Origin: Orientallactaga sibirica
Lineage: Eukaryota; Chordata; Mammalia; Rodentia; Dipodidae
DNA: 64,000 nt
Direction of reading: 5' to 3'
NCBI GenBank assembly: GCA_036365145.1
Contig: JAEOAD010000018.1
Location: 12,010,501-12,074,500, forward strand
The notes under the pieces were generated by a model. That model was not told where the DNA came from. It ran no database searches and saw nothing but the letters and a program-made list of their open reading frames with translations. Positions within the stretch are counted from its first letter, which is position 1. Each line of letters begins with the position of its first letter. This document shows, piece by piece, positions 21,966 to 33,419 of this stretch. Made by a program: the position numbers and the translations under genes.

Positions 21966-22110
21966 CTGAAGTCCAAGGCAATAAAGATAAGGTCCTGGAT
22001 CATGGAGAGAAGAAATAGGACTCTGAGGATCAACAATCCATGAGAAATTCAAATGGTCAAGAGGGAAACTGGAAACATTCAATACAGCTTCAAAGTTAAT
22101 CATGGAGTCT

Positions 22111-22310
22111 GGGAGTTGCGATGAGGTTCAGTTGGAACAGGGCTTGCTGAGCCATTCACCGAGCCCTGGCTTTGATCTCTAGCATGGCATAAACTGAGCA
22201 TGGTGGTAAACACCTGTGATCCTAGCAATCAGATAGTGGGGACAGGAGGATCAGAAATTCAAGGTTATCCTCAGCCAGTCTGGCTATAGGAGAGCTTGTC
22301 TCATAATAAA
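22111..22310 (+). repeat. B4 SINE (ID + B1 composite)
   Basis: The first half is tRNA/ID-like (GATGAGGTTCAGTTGG, then GGCTTTGATCTCTAGC). It is followed by a B1-like half (GAGCATGGTGGTAAACACC, TGTGATCCTAGCA, GGACAGGAGGATCAG, GTCTGGCTATAGGAG). This is the B4 arrangement. Diverged, no clear tail. Confidence 0.7.
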
Positions 22311-23514
22311 GGGGGGAAGTGGCTAATCTTAGTCTGTGTTGCAATTCTGCTGACACCTTCCCATCTCCGAGGAAGTCTTGGTGGAGAGGTCTTCTTTGAT
22401 ATAGCAACAGATGCTCCCATCTTCTTCTTCCACACCTCCTAAAGGCACGTACCCAACTACCCTTTCTCTACCTAGCATTCTTTGTAAGAACCAAATCCCC
22501 ACCCCCACTCAATTCCCTCCTAAAATAAGCAAGACTCTACTGTGCACATTTTTGTTGTTGTTGTTGCCTGTGGTCTGAGAAACTCAGCTCTATATTATTT
22601 ATAACTGTGTCAGTGACAGAGACTCTGCAGTGCTTGCTCAGCATTAAAGTGAGATTTGTTCTTCTTCTTCTTTTTAAATCTGTTAGCCAACTGCATAATT
22701 AGGAGAAAACAAAGCCAGAAAATACAAAGCTATTCAACAGGAATAATTAAATTCTACAGAAGTCTAATGAAAGCAGAAATAGATCCCCCCCCCACACACA
22801 CACACAAAGTTCAGCGAATCTCCAAACACTGGACAAGGAGCTTGGAGCCCCTTCTAGCCTCAAGCAGAGACAGGGTAATGCAGTGTCTGTCAGGTGGACT
22901 GCATCAAGTGAGGGATGGAGGTATCCTCTAAGAGTAGAGGAGCTGCCCACAGGACCTAAATCCATGCTGGTTTTCTGTCCCACTAACAAGCAGACACTGG
23001 TCATAAAGTGTCTCTTGTAAGCACAGACTGGAGGAAGCCAACCCAAGGAACATTTTCTTTCTATCTGCTGCCTCTTCCCCTCTTTGTTCAGGAACTTAAG
23101 TTCCTGCCAACCTATAGCCTATGCCCCAGTTCTGTACTAGACTTCATTTCTTCCCTTATAACTACAGAGGTCTTCAGAGTAAAGAAAATTAAAAAAAAAA
23201 AAAAAAAAAAAGACTTGGAAAAGGAAGTTGGGGCATCTTGAGTCTTCTTGACCCAACCTCCTCCTCTTCTGCAGAAAGCTGTACAGAACTGGCTTTATAT
23301 GTGGCAAGTACCTAGTCATGAGATAACATGTAGGATGCTTGGTTATATTCATTCCATACAAACCAAGATAATTACTTTAGAATAAGTGTATCCTCTGAAA
23401 TATGTTGGGCGTACTTAAAAAGCATTTGGTGTTCATCTGAAACTCGAATTTCACAGTGCATGCTGGTTTCTTATTTGTGAACTCTGGTAACCCTACCCAT
23501 AGAACAAATAAATT
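22311..23514. other. Mostly unique sequence
   Basis: No recognised element. Includes a short (CA)n/(CCC) patch near 22790 and a poly-A of about 20 nt near 23190 without a visible SINE body upstream. Confidence 0.45.
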
Positions 23515-23584
23515 TGTTCAAATGGTATCACCTTCAGATGTCCAGAATTTGAATAAATTAAAATGAAGCAACAAACCTGAGGCA
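23515..23584 (+). repeat. Direct repeat copy 1 (70 bp)
   Basis: Matches 24555-24624 at about 62 of 70 positions without gaps (shared core TTGAATAAATTAAAA, then GAAGCAACAAAC). Could be a local duplication or two copies of an unrecognised interspersed repeat. Confidence 0.85.
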
Positions 23585-23990
23585 GAGGAGGGAAAAATTC
23601 AAACAACAGCAACAATACTGGAAAACAAATAGATTCTTCCAAACCCAAGAGAAATCTTTCCTTTTCTACTACCAGGGAATGTGATGAAAACTTTGAACTG
23701 TCATAGATTGTCTTAGAGCTAATCTGTAGTTTTGTAAGTGGTGAAGCTGATAATAATGGAAGCATTTCTCATCCATAAATAAATCAATCATTTCTGATTG
23801 GTCACTGCTCTGGAGAGGCTAGTGTGTGCATTTATCTGAAAACATATTTTAGTGCAAATAAACATGCTTGTTTGAATTTTCCTTGAACTGGTCACAGCAT
23901 CTTAGCAGGTACTTCTTTAATTACTGGTTTAAATAAAATTTTGGTTTGTGATTATTTCAGATTTTTAAGATTAATCATTTTATCTTTATC
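23585..23990. other. Unique sequence
   Basis: AT-rich with no recognised element. Confidence 0.45.
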
Positions 23991-24273
23991 AAAAAGTATA
24001 TCCAGGGCTGGAGAGATGGCTTAGTGGTTAAGGCATCTGCCTGCTAAGCCTAAGAACGCCAGTTCCAATCTCCAGATCCCACGTTTAGCCAGGTGCAAAG
24101 TGATGCAAGGGCACAATGCCACACTTGCCCACAAGGGGGCGCGCACATCTGGAGTTCGTTCACAGTGGCTGAGAGGCTGCTGGCATGCCCATTCTCTATC
24201 TGCCTCTCCCTCTCTCTCTGTCTCTTTCTGTGTCTCTCTCCAAAAATAAAATAAAAACTAAAAAGTATATCCA
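23991..24273 (+). repeat. Long-form B2-like SINE with 14-bp TSD
   Basis: SINE at 24005-24259: GGGCTGGAGAGATGGCTTAG (A box), AGTTCCAATCTCCAG (single B-box region), CACGTTTAGCCAGGTGC, CACAAGGGGGCGCGC, GCTGAGAGGCTGCTGG, CT-rich stretch, A-rich tail. Perfect TSD AAAAAGTATATCCA (23991-24004 and 24260-24273). Looks young. Confidence 0.95.
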
Positions 24274-24387
24274 TTGACAAGTTGACATGCACTCTGCAGT
24301 AAACCTGGAAGGACTTTAAGGCAGAGAGTACCTAAGCAGGGGTGAAGAAATGCACTGGACTGGGTGATGAGGAAAGAAGACATTTCA

Positions 24388-24478
24388 GGGTGAGGGATAC
24401 AGCCTGTGTTGCATGCACAAAGCCTGGGTTCAAATCCCAGTACCCCACAAAACAAACAAACAAATAAATAAATAATAT
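24388..24478 (+). repeat. ID-like tRNA-derived SINE
   Basis: GGGTGAGGGATACAGCC, then TGCATGCACAAAGCC, then GGGTTCAAATCCCAG (good B box), followed by an A-rich (AAAC)n/(AAAT)n tail. The A-box region is degraded. Confidence 0.65.
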
Positions 24479-24554
24479 ATTTGTTAAACTTTAATCACAT
24501 CATTTCCATGGCACCATGGCCGCAGGTGTGGCTCTGATAAGGCTTATCCTGGCC

Positions 24555-24624
24555 TGTTCAAATGGCATCACCCTCAGACATCCAGTATTTGAATAAATTA
24601 AAACGAAGCAACAAACTGGAGGCA
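24555..24624 (+). repeat. Direct repeat copy 2 (70 bp)
   Basis: Partner of 23515-23584, in the same orientation about 1.04 kb downstream. The two young or old SINEs between them are not part of the repeat. Confidence 0.85.
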
Positions 24625-24669
24625 CATGCTAGCCCTGGCAAATTCTCTGCCACTGTCTTTGTTTTGTTT

Positions 24670-24872
24670 CCTTTTTTTTTTTTTTTTTGTACTTATTTAC
24701 TTTTTTGGGGATGGGGGGAAAATAGGTGCACTGGGGCCTTCAGCCACTACCAACAAACATCAGATATGTGAGCCACCTTATGCATCTGGCTAATGTGGGT
24801 CCTGGGGAAATTGAACCTGGGTCCTTTGGTTTTGCAGGAAGTGACTTAATTGCTAAGCCATCTCTCCAGCCC
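24670..24872 (-). repeat. Short-form B2-like SINE, antisense
   Basis: Poly-T, then a G-rich patch, GCCACCTTATGCATCTGGC, GGTCCTGGGGAAATTGAACC and the head AAGCCATCTCTCCAGCCCC. TSD unclear. Confidence 0.88.
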
Positions 24873-25059
24873 CCTCCTCTGCCTCTTTTTAGTGGTCTTG
24901 CCAAACTCCCCACCCACATTTCTGCATTTGGTTTAGATGAATACCCACCCTGTGAGCTCCAATAGGCCTCTTGAGCTTCATCCACCATAGCTTTTTCTCT
25001 CCTTGTGTTGCAATAACTGTTTAATTGTCCAATGCCTGCATGAGAGCACACTAGGTGAG

Positions 25060-25185
25060 AGCAGGGATGAAAATTGGCTTTGATTTGTTTACCGGTGCAC
25101 TCCCATCTTCAGGCAGAGGGTGTAGCACAAAGCATTACAGTGAAGCTCAAACATTTGTTACGTGAGTAAATGGAACTGGAGTATG
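25060..25185 (+). repeat. L2 LINE 3'-end relic
   Basis: Shows GAGAGCAGGGATGAAAATTGGC, TTTGTTTACCGGTGCACTCCC, GGTGTAGCACAAAGC and CTCAAACATTTGTTACGTGAGTAAATGG, a degenerate L2 terminus. Confidence 0.6.
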
Positions 25186-26450
25186 CTAGGGCCACTTCTG
25201 CCCAGAGGACGGGGAAGTTCAAAGGATAATTAATATAAGGCAAAAGGCAAGCACACTACTAAGTGTGTTTTCTTAGGAAAATGTTTTAGAGGCCAAAGTC
25301 ACTAAGCCACCAGACTCCTGAAGAACTGATTCACTGTCATTCACATCCCCTTCATGGAACTATACAAACCTAATTTTTATGTTTTTCAAGAGCACAGTGA
25401 AGTAATTTCCATCACTCATCTTATGAAGTTCAACTATAATATTGGAAAGGCCCACCTGAAAATGCACAGTATTTACAGCCTTCCAAATTCCTTATGCAAA
25501 AGGAAAAGAGAAGGAAACTCATTTTGAACCCCACCTTCCTAGCCACAACATGGAGAAAAATCAATCAATGTGGAAAAGGTGCAGTGAAGAGAGGTGAACT
25601 CAGTAAGTCTTAGCTAATGTATTGCCCACCTCTGTGACTTCATTATCATTTAATAGCTCCAAAGAGTTCCAGGATCCTGCATAATTGCTCACATTCCCTC
25701 AGGACAACCTGGTTTCCAGCTTTCTCTTCCCAAATGCTTGCTCTGGAGACTGTGGTTTCCATTTGTGAGTCACTGGCTTCAGCAGTAAACAGGTGAATTA
25801 GCTAGATACCATTTATGGAAGAGCTCAGAGTCTCACAAGCATTAGGGAGGGTGGACAACTTCCTCCTGCTGCCCCACAGGGCCACCAGTGGCACATACAT
25901 CTCTGTGGGGGGACACAACTTCAAGCCAGCATCCCTCTCTGTGCAAATTGAGCTGAGACAAAGTGCTCCTGCCCTTTCCTAACAAGACCTGGATAGCCCC
26001 ACAGAAGCAGCCGCTAGGGCTCCTTGCAGCTCTTTCTTTTGCAGTTTAGCACTGTTTCTTGTGAGATGTGCTAGCAAAGAATTCTCAGAAAAAGAGGTAA
26101 AAGACCAGCAGAAGTCACGATGTAAGTTTGATCCTTTCTGGGTGTGGATGGAACTTTAGGGGTAGGCCTGGCTGCAAGTAGCCTGAAGGGTGCCATAGCA
26201 AGAGCTGGGGAATATGTGCCATGGAGAGCTGCTTTGTTACTAAGTAATGGTCATTTTGAAGAAAACAAGACAGGTCTGTTTCAAGAGATATATGCAGCCA
26301 TTATGTGGATGCCAAAAACAAGCACAAAACCCAAAACTCCAAGAACTAAAATGCATCATGAACCGTGGGCTTCCAATGGGTAAGTCCTCTGGCAGGCAGT
26401 TTATTTATATGCATCCCCAAGCGAGCCTGCGGTGCCACTGTCTGTTTCTA
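25186..26450. other. Unique sequence
   Basis: No element recognised over 1.2 kb; no supported coding frame. Confidence 0.45.
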
Positions 26451-26454
26451 TTCT

Positions 26455-26725
26455 TATTTGAGCAAGGGAGAGAGTTTAGAACATGTTTTGTGACCTTCCC
26501 AAGATTGCAACAACATGTGGGCAGCACAAGAATTCAACTTCAAATCAACCATCAGAACCTGAAGTCTTGGCAGCCAACAGGTATCTGAGTGTAAGGTGCA
26601 AGGGTTCTCACCTCTGCCGTCTTCTCCCCTAATGAAGTAGTCGCCAGCCTCACAAACCAGAGGAACTTTCCCAAAGCCACACAGACAGGAAGTAATGACT
26701 GCCAGTACTGAAGCAATGTGGAACT
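26455..26725 (-). repeat. MIR fragments (two adjacent traces)
   Basis: Antisense MIR words appear twice: TGTGACCTTCCCAAGATTGCAACAACATG (about 26487-26520) and CTTTCCCAAAGCCACACAGACAGGAAGTAATGACTGCC (about 26665-26705). Probably two separate old copies. Confidence 0.5.
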
Positions 26726-27165
26726 TCAATGCTGGGAGTCACACAATCAGAGGTGTCTTCCTGCAGCCTAGCGGTCCCTTCAGCACTGGCTCAAGAGCAA
26801 ACATATTCTGCATCTCATTGCTTAGAGGAAAGACTTCGAGCATTTTCATCCTGACTACAATAATGATGCTCCCTGGTGGGCAACATCAATGATAGTTTTG
26901 GTTGTTTGCACACTCGGCTGATATCACATCGTATTGATTTAGGAATTCACTAACCTTTGTTGGTTTATTTAGTCCAGAATTTACTCATTATCTATTCCCT
27001 TTTCAGTTTCAAATTCCCAAGCCTATATAAAGTCTATGACTCAAATTACCAAAGTCATCAAGTCCTTGTGACTCAGGACAATATGGTTGTTCTCAATATT
27101 TTAGAAGAATCCTAACCTTCTAAGACAGCTGCAATTTTATAAAATATTTTTATTATTGTATGATT
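26726..27165. other. Unique sequence
   Basis: No feature recognised. Confidence 0.45.
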
Positions 27166-27169
27166 CTAT

Positions 27170-27470
27170 ATGTGGACATATAAGGGGAGGCATATGCCTG
27201 CCACAGCACAAGTATAGAGATCTGAGGGTAACCTTAGGGGATTTATCCTCTCTTTTCACCTTGATTCAAGTCTTCCTTGTTGTTTTTGCTACTCTGTATG
27301 CACCAGTCTGGATTCTCCTGGCTCAAACGTTTATTGCTATAGGTACTTTGGGATTACAGACACATGTGCCACTTTGCATCCTCTTTTATGTGGGTGCTGG
27401 GGAATCAAACTCAGGCCAGTAGGCTTATAAGGAAGTGCCTTTACCTGCTGAGCAATCTGTCAAGGTCTAA
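27170..27470 (-). repeat. RSINE1/B4-type composite SINE, antisense
   Basis: Plus-strand order: TGGACATATAAGGGGAGG, CTTTGGGATTACAGACACATGTGCC, TTATGTGGGTGCTGGGGAATCAAACTCAGG, then TTTACCTGCTGAGCAATCTGTC. This is the reverse complement of the composite head and body. Confidence 0.6.
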
Positions 27471-27729
27471 AATCTTGTCAAGACTATTTCTTTTAGAGTT
27501 GGAGAAGAATGAGTATACATTTATGTCATTTAAGGAAGATGATGCAGAGTTCAATGATAAGGTGTGCTTGACTACAGAGCAGAGTTCACTCTTCCTATAA
27601 ATTAAATAAAACCAGCAAACACTTTCTTAGGCATGTGTACAGTTAAGTTGTTATCATCAGGCTTGAAGAAAATGTACATGTCTTGGTGTCACAAATATGG
27701 AACAATTTTTCAATGAGAAGGAGAAAATG

Positions 27730-27990
27730 GGTTAAGAACTGGGCTCCTATGAAGATCCAGGGACCAGCAAGAGCTGAGATATGAAATGGGGCTGTTGTGG
27801 ATGAGAAAAATTTGAAACAGGGGATGAATTTGATTCAAGCTCATTCATGAGGCAACTGGGAGCTACTGGGATGGGGGAGTATACTAGAATAGCAATTATA
27901 GCAAGAAAAGATGCTTCCTCTGACAGTATGTGGAATCATCTAGAGTAGGGAAAGTCTATGAAGGGAAAAAGCAGGTGGAACTTATCACCA
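27730..27990 (-). repeat. Possible L2 relic, antisense
   Basis: Long purine-rich stretch with GAACTGGGCTCCTATGAAG, GGCAACTGGGAGCTACTGGGATGG and GGGGAGTATACTAGAATAGC, similar in texture to antisense L2 3' regions. Weak assignment. Confidence 0.3.
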
Positions 27991-28485
27991 GACCTCTTTC
28001 CTAGGACTGTGGCAGGGGAAGAAATTATTCTGTGACTTTGTGTATTTATGGCATGGGAATTTTCATCCTTCTACTCTTAAGCTTCTGTCTTTGGCTGACA
28101 ACCATTTGTGGCACTGTCATGAAGTCTCGTGGCCCCCAGGAAGCTGTGGAGATGGCTGTTGTTATCGTATTTACCAAACACTTCTTCTGATATGAGTGTC
28201 ATCGAGATCTCTTGTGGAATTGTTGCTTTCTAGGAAGGCAGTTCTAGCCTCTTCATTTTCCAGGACATGAAACTTAAGTCAGAATAAAGAAATGTAACTT
28301 TCCTAACATCTCTTAGGTACCAGTTGACGTAATCAAAATCTGTGTGGTTTTAGCTCCTGGGCAGAAATTAATACTCTACCACATGGATTTCTAAGTCTTC
28401 AGCTGGGTTAGTCAATCCCATCCCCAGGTTCACAAGAGCATTGCTCAGCCCTTGGCTTAGGCACTTAGAGTGAGCTTTGCAATGA
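27991..28485. other. Unique sequence with MIR trace
   Basis: A short antisense MIR-like word run near 28262-28345 (GACATGAAACTTAAGTCAG, GTAACTTTCCTAACATCTC); otherwise unrecognised. Confidence 0.4.
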
Positions 28486-28489
28486 CTTG

Positions 28490-28640
28490 ATTTCCTGTTC
28501 CTCCCTCTCCCTAAGACTGTGACCTCTTTGTGAACATTGATTAGGGCTTCTTTATCTTTGTTCTCCCACTAAACTCATGGAGGGCACTCAACACATGGCA
28601 TGAGAACAGATAAGTAAATGTTCATCATAAGTAAATGTTC
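28490..28640 (+). repeat. L2 LINE 3'-end relic
   Basis: CTCCCTAAGACTGTGACCTC, TGTGAACATTGATTAGGGC, TCTTTATCTTTGTTCTCCC, GGAGGGCACTCAACACATGGC, then GATAAGTAAATG twice. This is a sense L2 terminus. Confidence 0.65.
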
Positions 28641-28691
28641 TGTGCAACAAGGACAGTTGGACCTGGACATGGAGGCAGACAGTGGCAGAGC

Positions 28692-28821
28692 AGCTGCCTT
28701 GTAAGTCCTGTTATTTCTATATATGGTCAGCATCCATGTCTGTGGGTTCTCCTGGGAGCTGTCTTGTGAGTCATCCTATTCCTATATATGGTCTTCCCTT
28801 CACATGGACATCTGAAATTCT
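28692..28821 (+). repeat. 65-bp tandem duplication at MER2 left end
   Basis: Two head-to-tail copies (28692-28756 and 28757-28821). Their first 37 bp agree at 31 positions (shared CTATATATGGTC). Each is followed by a version of the MER2 terminus, so the duplication spans the flank/transposon junction. Confidence 0.75.
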
Positions 28822-29092
28822 ATCAACTATGGATCAAAAATATTTGGAAAAAATGTATTTATACTGAGCATGTACAGACTTTCCTTTCTTATCATTATTC
28901 CCTAAACAATACTGTACAACAACAATTTTCATGGTTTTCACACTGTGTTGTTATTAATAATCAAGAGGTCATGAAAAGTATCTGGGAAGATATGCATGTG
29001 ATGCTGTAGATAAGGAACTTGAGCATCCTCTGATTTGGGTATTTGTGGGAGTTCTAGAAGCAGTACCCTGTAGGTACCAAGGGAGGACTGCA
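28726..29092 (+). mobile_element. MER2-type Tigger DNA transposon relic
   Basis: Non-autonomous TcMar-Tigger element. Key words in order: CATCCATGTCTGTGGGTTC at the left end, ATGGATCAAAAATATTTGG, GAGCATGTACAGACTTTCC, CATTATTCCCTAAACAATACTGTACAAC, GGAACTTGAGCATCC, and GGTACCAAGGGAGGACTGCA at the right end. Longer than the usual size of about 345 bp because of the 65-bp tandem duplication. Confidence 0.78.
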
Positions 29093-29244
29093 TCTCAGAT
29101 TCCTTCGGGAGTGGCTCATTGTGACCGAGAAGAGAAGACCTGTAACTCCACGTTTAGTGCTGCAGATCCTCGAGCCCATAGAACACTTTCCAAACTCTTG
29201 CTCAAACTTTGAAACTACTGATGTTTAGAGTGGAGTTGCATAGA

Positions 29245-29330
29245 TCTTAGGAGCCTGGACTCTGCAGACTGACTGGATTTGCATTCCTACCTCCTTCTAC
29301 TTCCAGATGTATTGCTAAGTCCAAGCTATT
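29245..29330 (+). repeat. MIR SINE fragment
   Basis: MIR 5' half: AGGAGCCTGGACTCTGCAGACTG, TGGATTTGCATTCC and CTACCTCCTTCTACTTCCAG. Confidence 0.5.
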
Positions 29331-32300
29331 TCCCCTCCCTTCATCCCCACATTCTCATCTACAAACCAGTGCTAAGGGCAGGGTCTCTCTCAGAGCATTG
29401 CTATACACATTCACTAAGGAATGAAAAATTCTTTGCAAAATACTATGGAGATATTAGCTGCTATTGGTAGGGTTTTTCTTTGCAGGATTAGAGATAAAAT
29501 TATTACTATTTTTATATTTCAAATTTCATTGATAGGAAGAACCATAGATGAAGTACTTAGGATTGGATCATGTCTGTCTTGGGACTACACTGACAAGTTC
29601 CTCGATCTGTGGTTATGGCTATGTTTAAAGTCATCACTTCTGTAATATAAGTCAAAAATGTGTTTAGAATTTCCTTATCCCATCTAAAGAATGGGCTATA
29701 AATTCCTGTCTCATGTATTCTGCAAGGTTAAAGCTGTATGCAATCTTACCTTGAAAAATGTAAACAGTTATGGTGTTATAATTATTATTATAGTTACAAG
29801 TAGAATATTTTAAGAGCCATATGGCTTTAATTAATCATGGATAATAACCAAAGTCACCCTAACCAAGAATAATGCAGGGTTCTAAAAATAGCCTATAGCC
29901 TAGGATGGGATGAAAATGAAAACCAGGAAAAACTGCTCAGTGTGTAGGAAACAGAGCTGCATCTCCTGCGAGCCTCTGCCGCATACACTCACTCTTTCCT
30001 TCTTGTACATGTTCCTCCCTGTCTTCTTGCTTTCTTCCAGCTGCACCCTGCCTAGCATATATTTCCCTGAGGAATAGCAGCTATGGGAGATTCGGGGAAG
30101 ATTATTGGCTGCTTACAGCTAATGAGTGCTTCCTCTGCTATACTGCAGAGAACAGCATCCTGATCTAGCCATGATTCTCATGGCCAAGCAAGCTGCAGGA
30201 AGACACAAGCCTTCCACCACACACTCTGTAAGTCTTGTGTTTGGGGAGATTGTCGTGGCTAAAAGACCAGCCAGAACAGTCAGCTTCCTCTTCTCCCAAG
30301 TCTTGTTTTAACTTGTACATAGCCTTCCAGGTAGTCCCTTATCTGTTATCCTTGGTATGTGGGAAACTGCCAAAGATTCCTACACACTGCAAAAACACTA
30401 AAGACAGAATAGGAAGTGTATCTCTTGTCAAAAGGAAACATTTTTGTTAGAATTTAAATATTAAATTCACCTATGAAAGGTGAGGGCAGGCTTTTCCCAA
30501 AGCATTTTGTCTGCTCCCAGTTCTATATGTCAAAGAAGTTTATGTACTAAAATTAACACAAAAAAGTGGAAATATGTATACTTGAAACAATCAATGTGGC
30601 GTCCAAGATCATCAGAAAAATAGGAATAAAAAGAAAGGGAAACAGAAAACTCAACAATACTACTATTAGGTATATTTGTATTTTAGATATGCCTCTCTGG
30701 AAAACTCTGGAATCTTTAATAACAGCAAATTGTCAGGAGAAACTCATCCTTATTTTTGGATCTCAAATAGGATCATACAGAATACCCTAAGAGAGTGATA
30801 GATATGATCTTATTAATTTCAGCAAGACACAGACATGGCTTTCCCACAAAATATTGTATGCATCAGAAAAAAGGAAGATAACAACAACAACAAAAAAATC
30901 CCAGAGACAATGGAGCTCTAGGCAGATGATCTTAATGACCATGGAGCCCGGAACCTGACAGTTTAGAGCAGCTGTTGTTGTGAGCTATGTTTTTTTTCTT
31001 TTTTTTTCCTTTTAAGAGAGTAAACGTGAGATGAGTATAAATTCATTTATCTTTCTGTATCCCTTAAAACTAATCAACTGCTACTGGTACCAAGATCTCA
31101 AAGGAAGCACTCACTCAAGGCAGGTGTTTCTTTTTTTTTTTTTTTAACTTTTCACTGAAAACTTCCATACATATAGACAATATACCATAATCATGCTCCT
31201 CTCCTCTCCCACCACTCTGTCTTCCCCGCTTCTCCCCTGCTCCACTGAATCCATTCTTCTTTCTAACATAGACATGGTTTCTAATTCAGCAACTTTTATA
31301 CCAAAAGCAGAGGTCCATAAAACAAAGGTTTTCAGTGTGGAGGGCTCCATCAGGGCATTAGCAGCAAGAAGAAAATCAAGTTATCTTCTACTAGTTTATG
31401 GCACATGAGCACTTCTGCTCTTTCCATGAAGCATGAGCATGTGTTTTTCCTATCTGTAGTCCAGGCCCTAGCAGCCTTTAGTGTCTCTCTCTCCTCTCTC
31501 CCTCCTCTCTTTTTCTCTCTCCTTTTCTTACTCTTTTCCTCCTTCCATCCATCTTCATGCTGAAAGTCTAAATCACCAAAACTATAGAACAGCAGACCTA
31601 CAGATAGAAATGAATGACATGTAGAGGAAAGCCACTCACTGTTCAGGGACAGTTGCATTGACCAGATGCTACACAACAAACATGGATGCTAACAAGGATA
31701 ATTTTGTTACAGAAACTCTCCTTATCCTAAGTTTTGTAGGTGAACTTGAATTAGAGGTAATTTTGCTTATCATGAAGATTTGATTCAGCTCACATAGATT
31801 TTTAGAAAAGAAGAAAACAGCACATTTGTCTAACCCAGACATTGAGCTGCACTGGTCTAGGAATGGAGTGTGTGCTACTGAATATAATACTCTGCAGCTT
31901 TCTTGGTAGCAGAGAATGGGAAGGCTGAGCAGGCTGAGACCTTTAGCTCCCCCTCTTTGCTTTTGCAAGTGGTCACAGTTATCCTGTGCTTTAGCAAGTG
32001 GGTCTTTCTAGCTCCAGCAGGATTTGCACAGATTCTCCAGCATAGCACTTTAATCAAGGTCAGAGCCTCCAGGCTCAGTGGCTGCATGTGTTGTACCAAA
32101 CCACGTTGGTTTCCAGCTTTGGGAAATGATCTTAAACCTCTGCTGGCCTGAACAAAAAAAAGGACTACATGGGAATGACTGATAAACTGGTATTGATTTT
32201 CACAGATCACCCTTGTCAAAAGGATTTATTGATGTGTCGATGCCTGTTGTCAAGAGGATCATAGCACGGTGGCTTTGAAGGATTTATAAGAAATCTACAG

Positions 32301-32885
32301 GCTTTAATACACTCGGCGGTAAATAACTAACAAGTACTACCAGTATTGATTCTTGTCATGTGGTCAATACAATCTTTAGCCCACTAATTGTCAGTATTGA
32401 CAAACAGTTCATGATCTCAATGTACAGGAGGACAGGCACTCAGAGTGAAATCCTTGCAAAGGGTGTTTTCCTGGATGTCCTAGGCTCATGCTTAGGAAGC
32501 AGCCTTGTGGGGAATCAGCCTGAGGTAGACAGGGAACAAATGATGATAATTCTTCCCTGCTCTCAAATGTTGCCGAAAGGAGAGGGGAGGGTGGTATACA
32601 AGATTGGTAACCAAGTCTATGGCACATGTGCAAAGATACCCTTCATCTCTCTGAAGAATAAATGACCCAAATCACAGTCCTCCTGGGAGTTTCTACCACC
32701 TCAACCCCTACGACCACTCCCAGATAATTTGTTAGTCCTTTATTCTTGTCTACCATGGATGCATCATGTTTCCTTTTGTCTGTTCTGTCGTATTATAGCT
32801 AAATCTTAGTCTTTCTAATCTAGGAGCTTCAAGAATTTGAGGAGGAGATAAGTGGAAGGGTTATAGATCATATTTGATAAGTCTA
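29331..32885. other. Long repeat-poor interval
   Basis: About 3.5 kb with little recognisable repeat content. Notable parts are poly-pyrimidine stretches near 30990-31015 and 31130-31145, and a CT-rich run at 31480-31545. Small frames (up to 114 codons) occur on both strands without any family resemblance. The 30560-30800 AT-rich segment could be decayed L1 sequence. Confidence 0.4.
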
Positions 32886-32888
32886 TAA

Positions 32889-32990
32889 GACCTGCACAGA
32901 TAGCTCAGTGGTGGAGCACTTGCCTGGCATACATGCCCCAAGTTTGATTCTCAGCATGGAAGGGAATGAGAGGACAGGAAAGAGAAAGGA
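32889..32990 (+). repeat. ID-like SINE
   Basis: GACCTGCACAGATAGCTCAGTGGTGGAGC is an A-box-like head, followed by CTTGCCTGGCATACATGCC, then AGTTTGATTCTCAGCATGG (B box) and a purine-rich end. Matches the tRNA-derived ID layout. Confidence 0.75.
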
Positions 32991-33184
32991 AGGGGGGATG
33001 ATGAAACGTATTAATCTCCTTTGAAAGATGTGCAGTTAACAGATCTGGAAGTAGTTCTCTAGGAGTTCAGCACAGAAGAACTAAACAACCCATGAACCCT
33101 CCCAAACAGGAGTTGAACTTAATTTCCACTTCTAGTTCTGCTATATCTTTAGTTGATGGGGCCTGAAGTTTTGTTTTGTGGGGA

Positions 33185-33408
33185 TTTTTTTTTTTTTTTT
33201 TTTTTGAGACAGAGAGAGAGAATTGACATACCAGGGCCTCAGTCACTAAAATCAAACTCCAAATGTGTGTGCCACCTAGTGTACATGTGTGATCTTGCAC
33301 TTGTGTCACCTTTGTGTGTCTGGCTTACATGGGATCTGGAGAGAGATCGAACATGTGTCCTTAAGCTTTGCAGGCAAGTGCCTTAACCACTAAGCCATTT
33401 CTACAGCC
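33185..33408 (-). repeat. B2-like SINE, antisense
   Basis: Poly-T, GACAGAGAGAGAGAATTGAC, ACTCCAAATGTGTGTGCCACC, TTGCACTTGTGTCACC, then GTGCCTTAACCACTAAGCCATTTCTACAGCC. An intermediate type with features of both SINE forms. Confidence 0.85.
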
Positions 33409-33419
33409 TTGGATCTCAG

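Noticed and set aside
24388..24478. Possible tRNA gene (good B box)
   Set aside because: The A box is degraded, no cloverleaf arms pair, and an A-rich tail follows. It is an ID-like SINE, as are 32889-32990 and 59333-59405.
30566..30790. AT-rich 74-codon frame that might be an L1 ORF remnant
   Set aside because: No reverse-transcriptase or endonuclease motif could be recognised, so not called.
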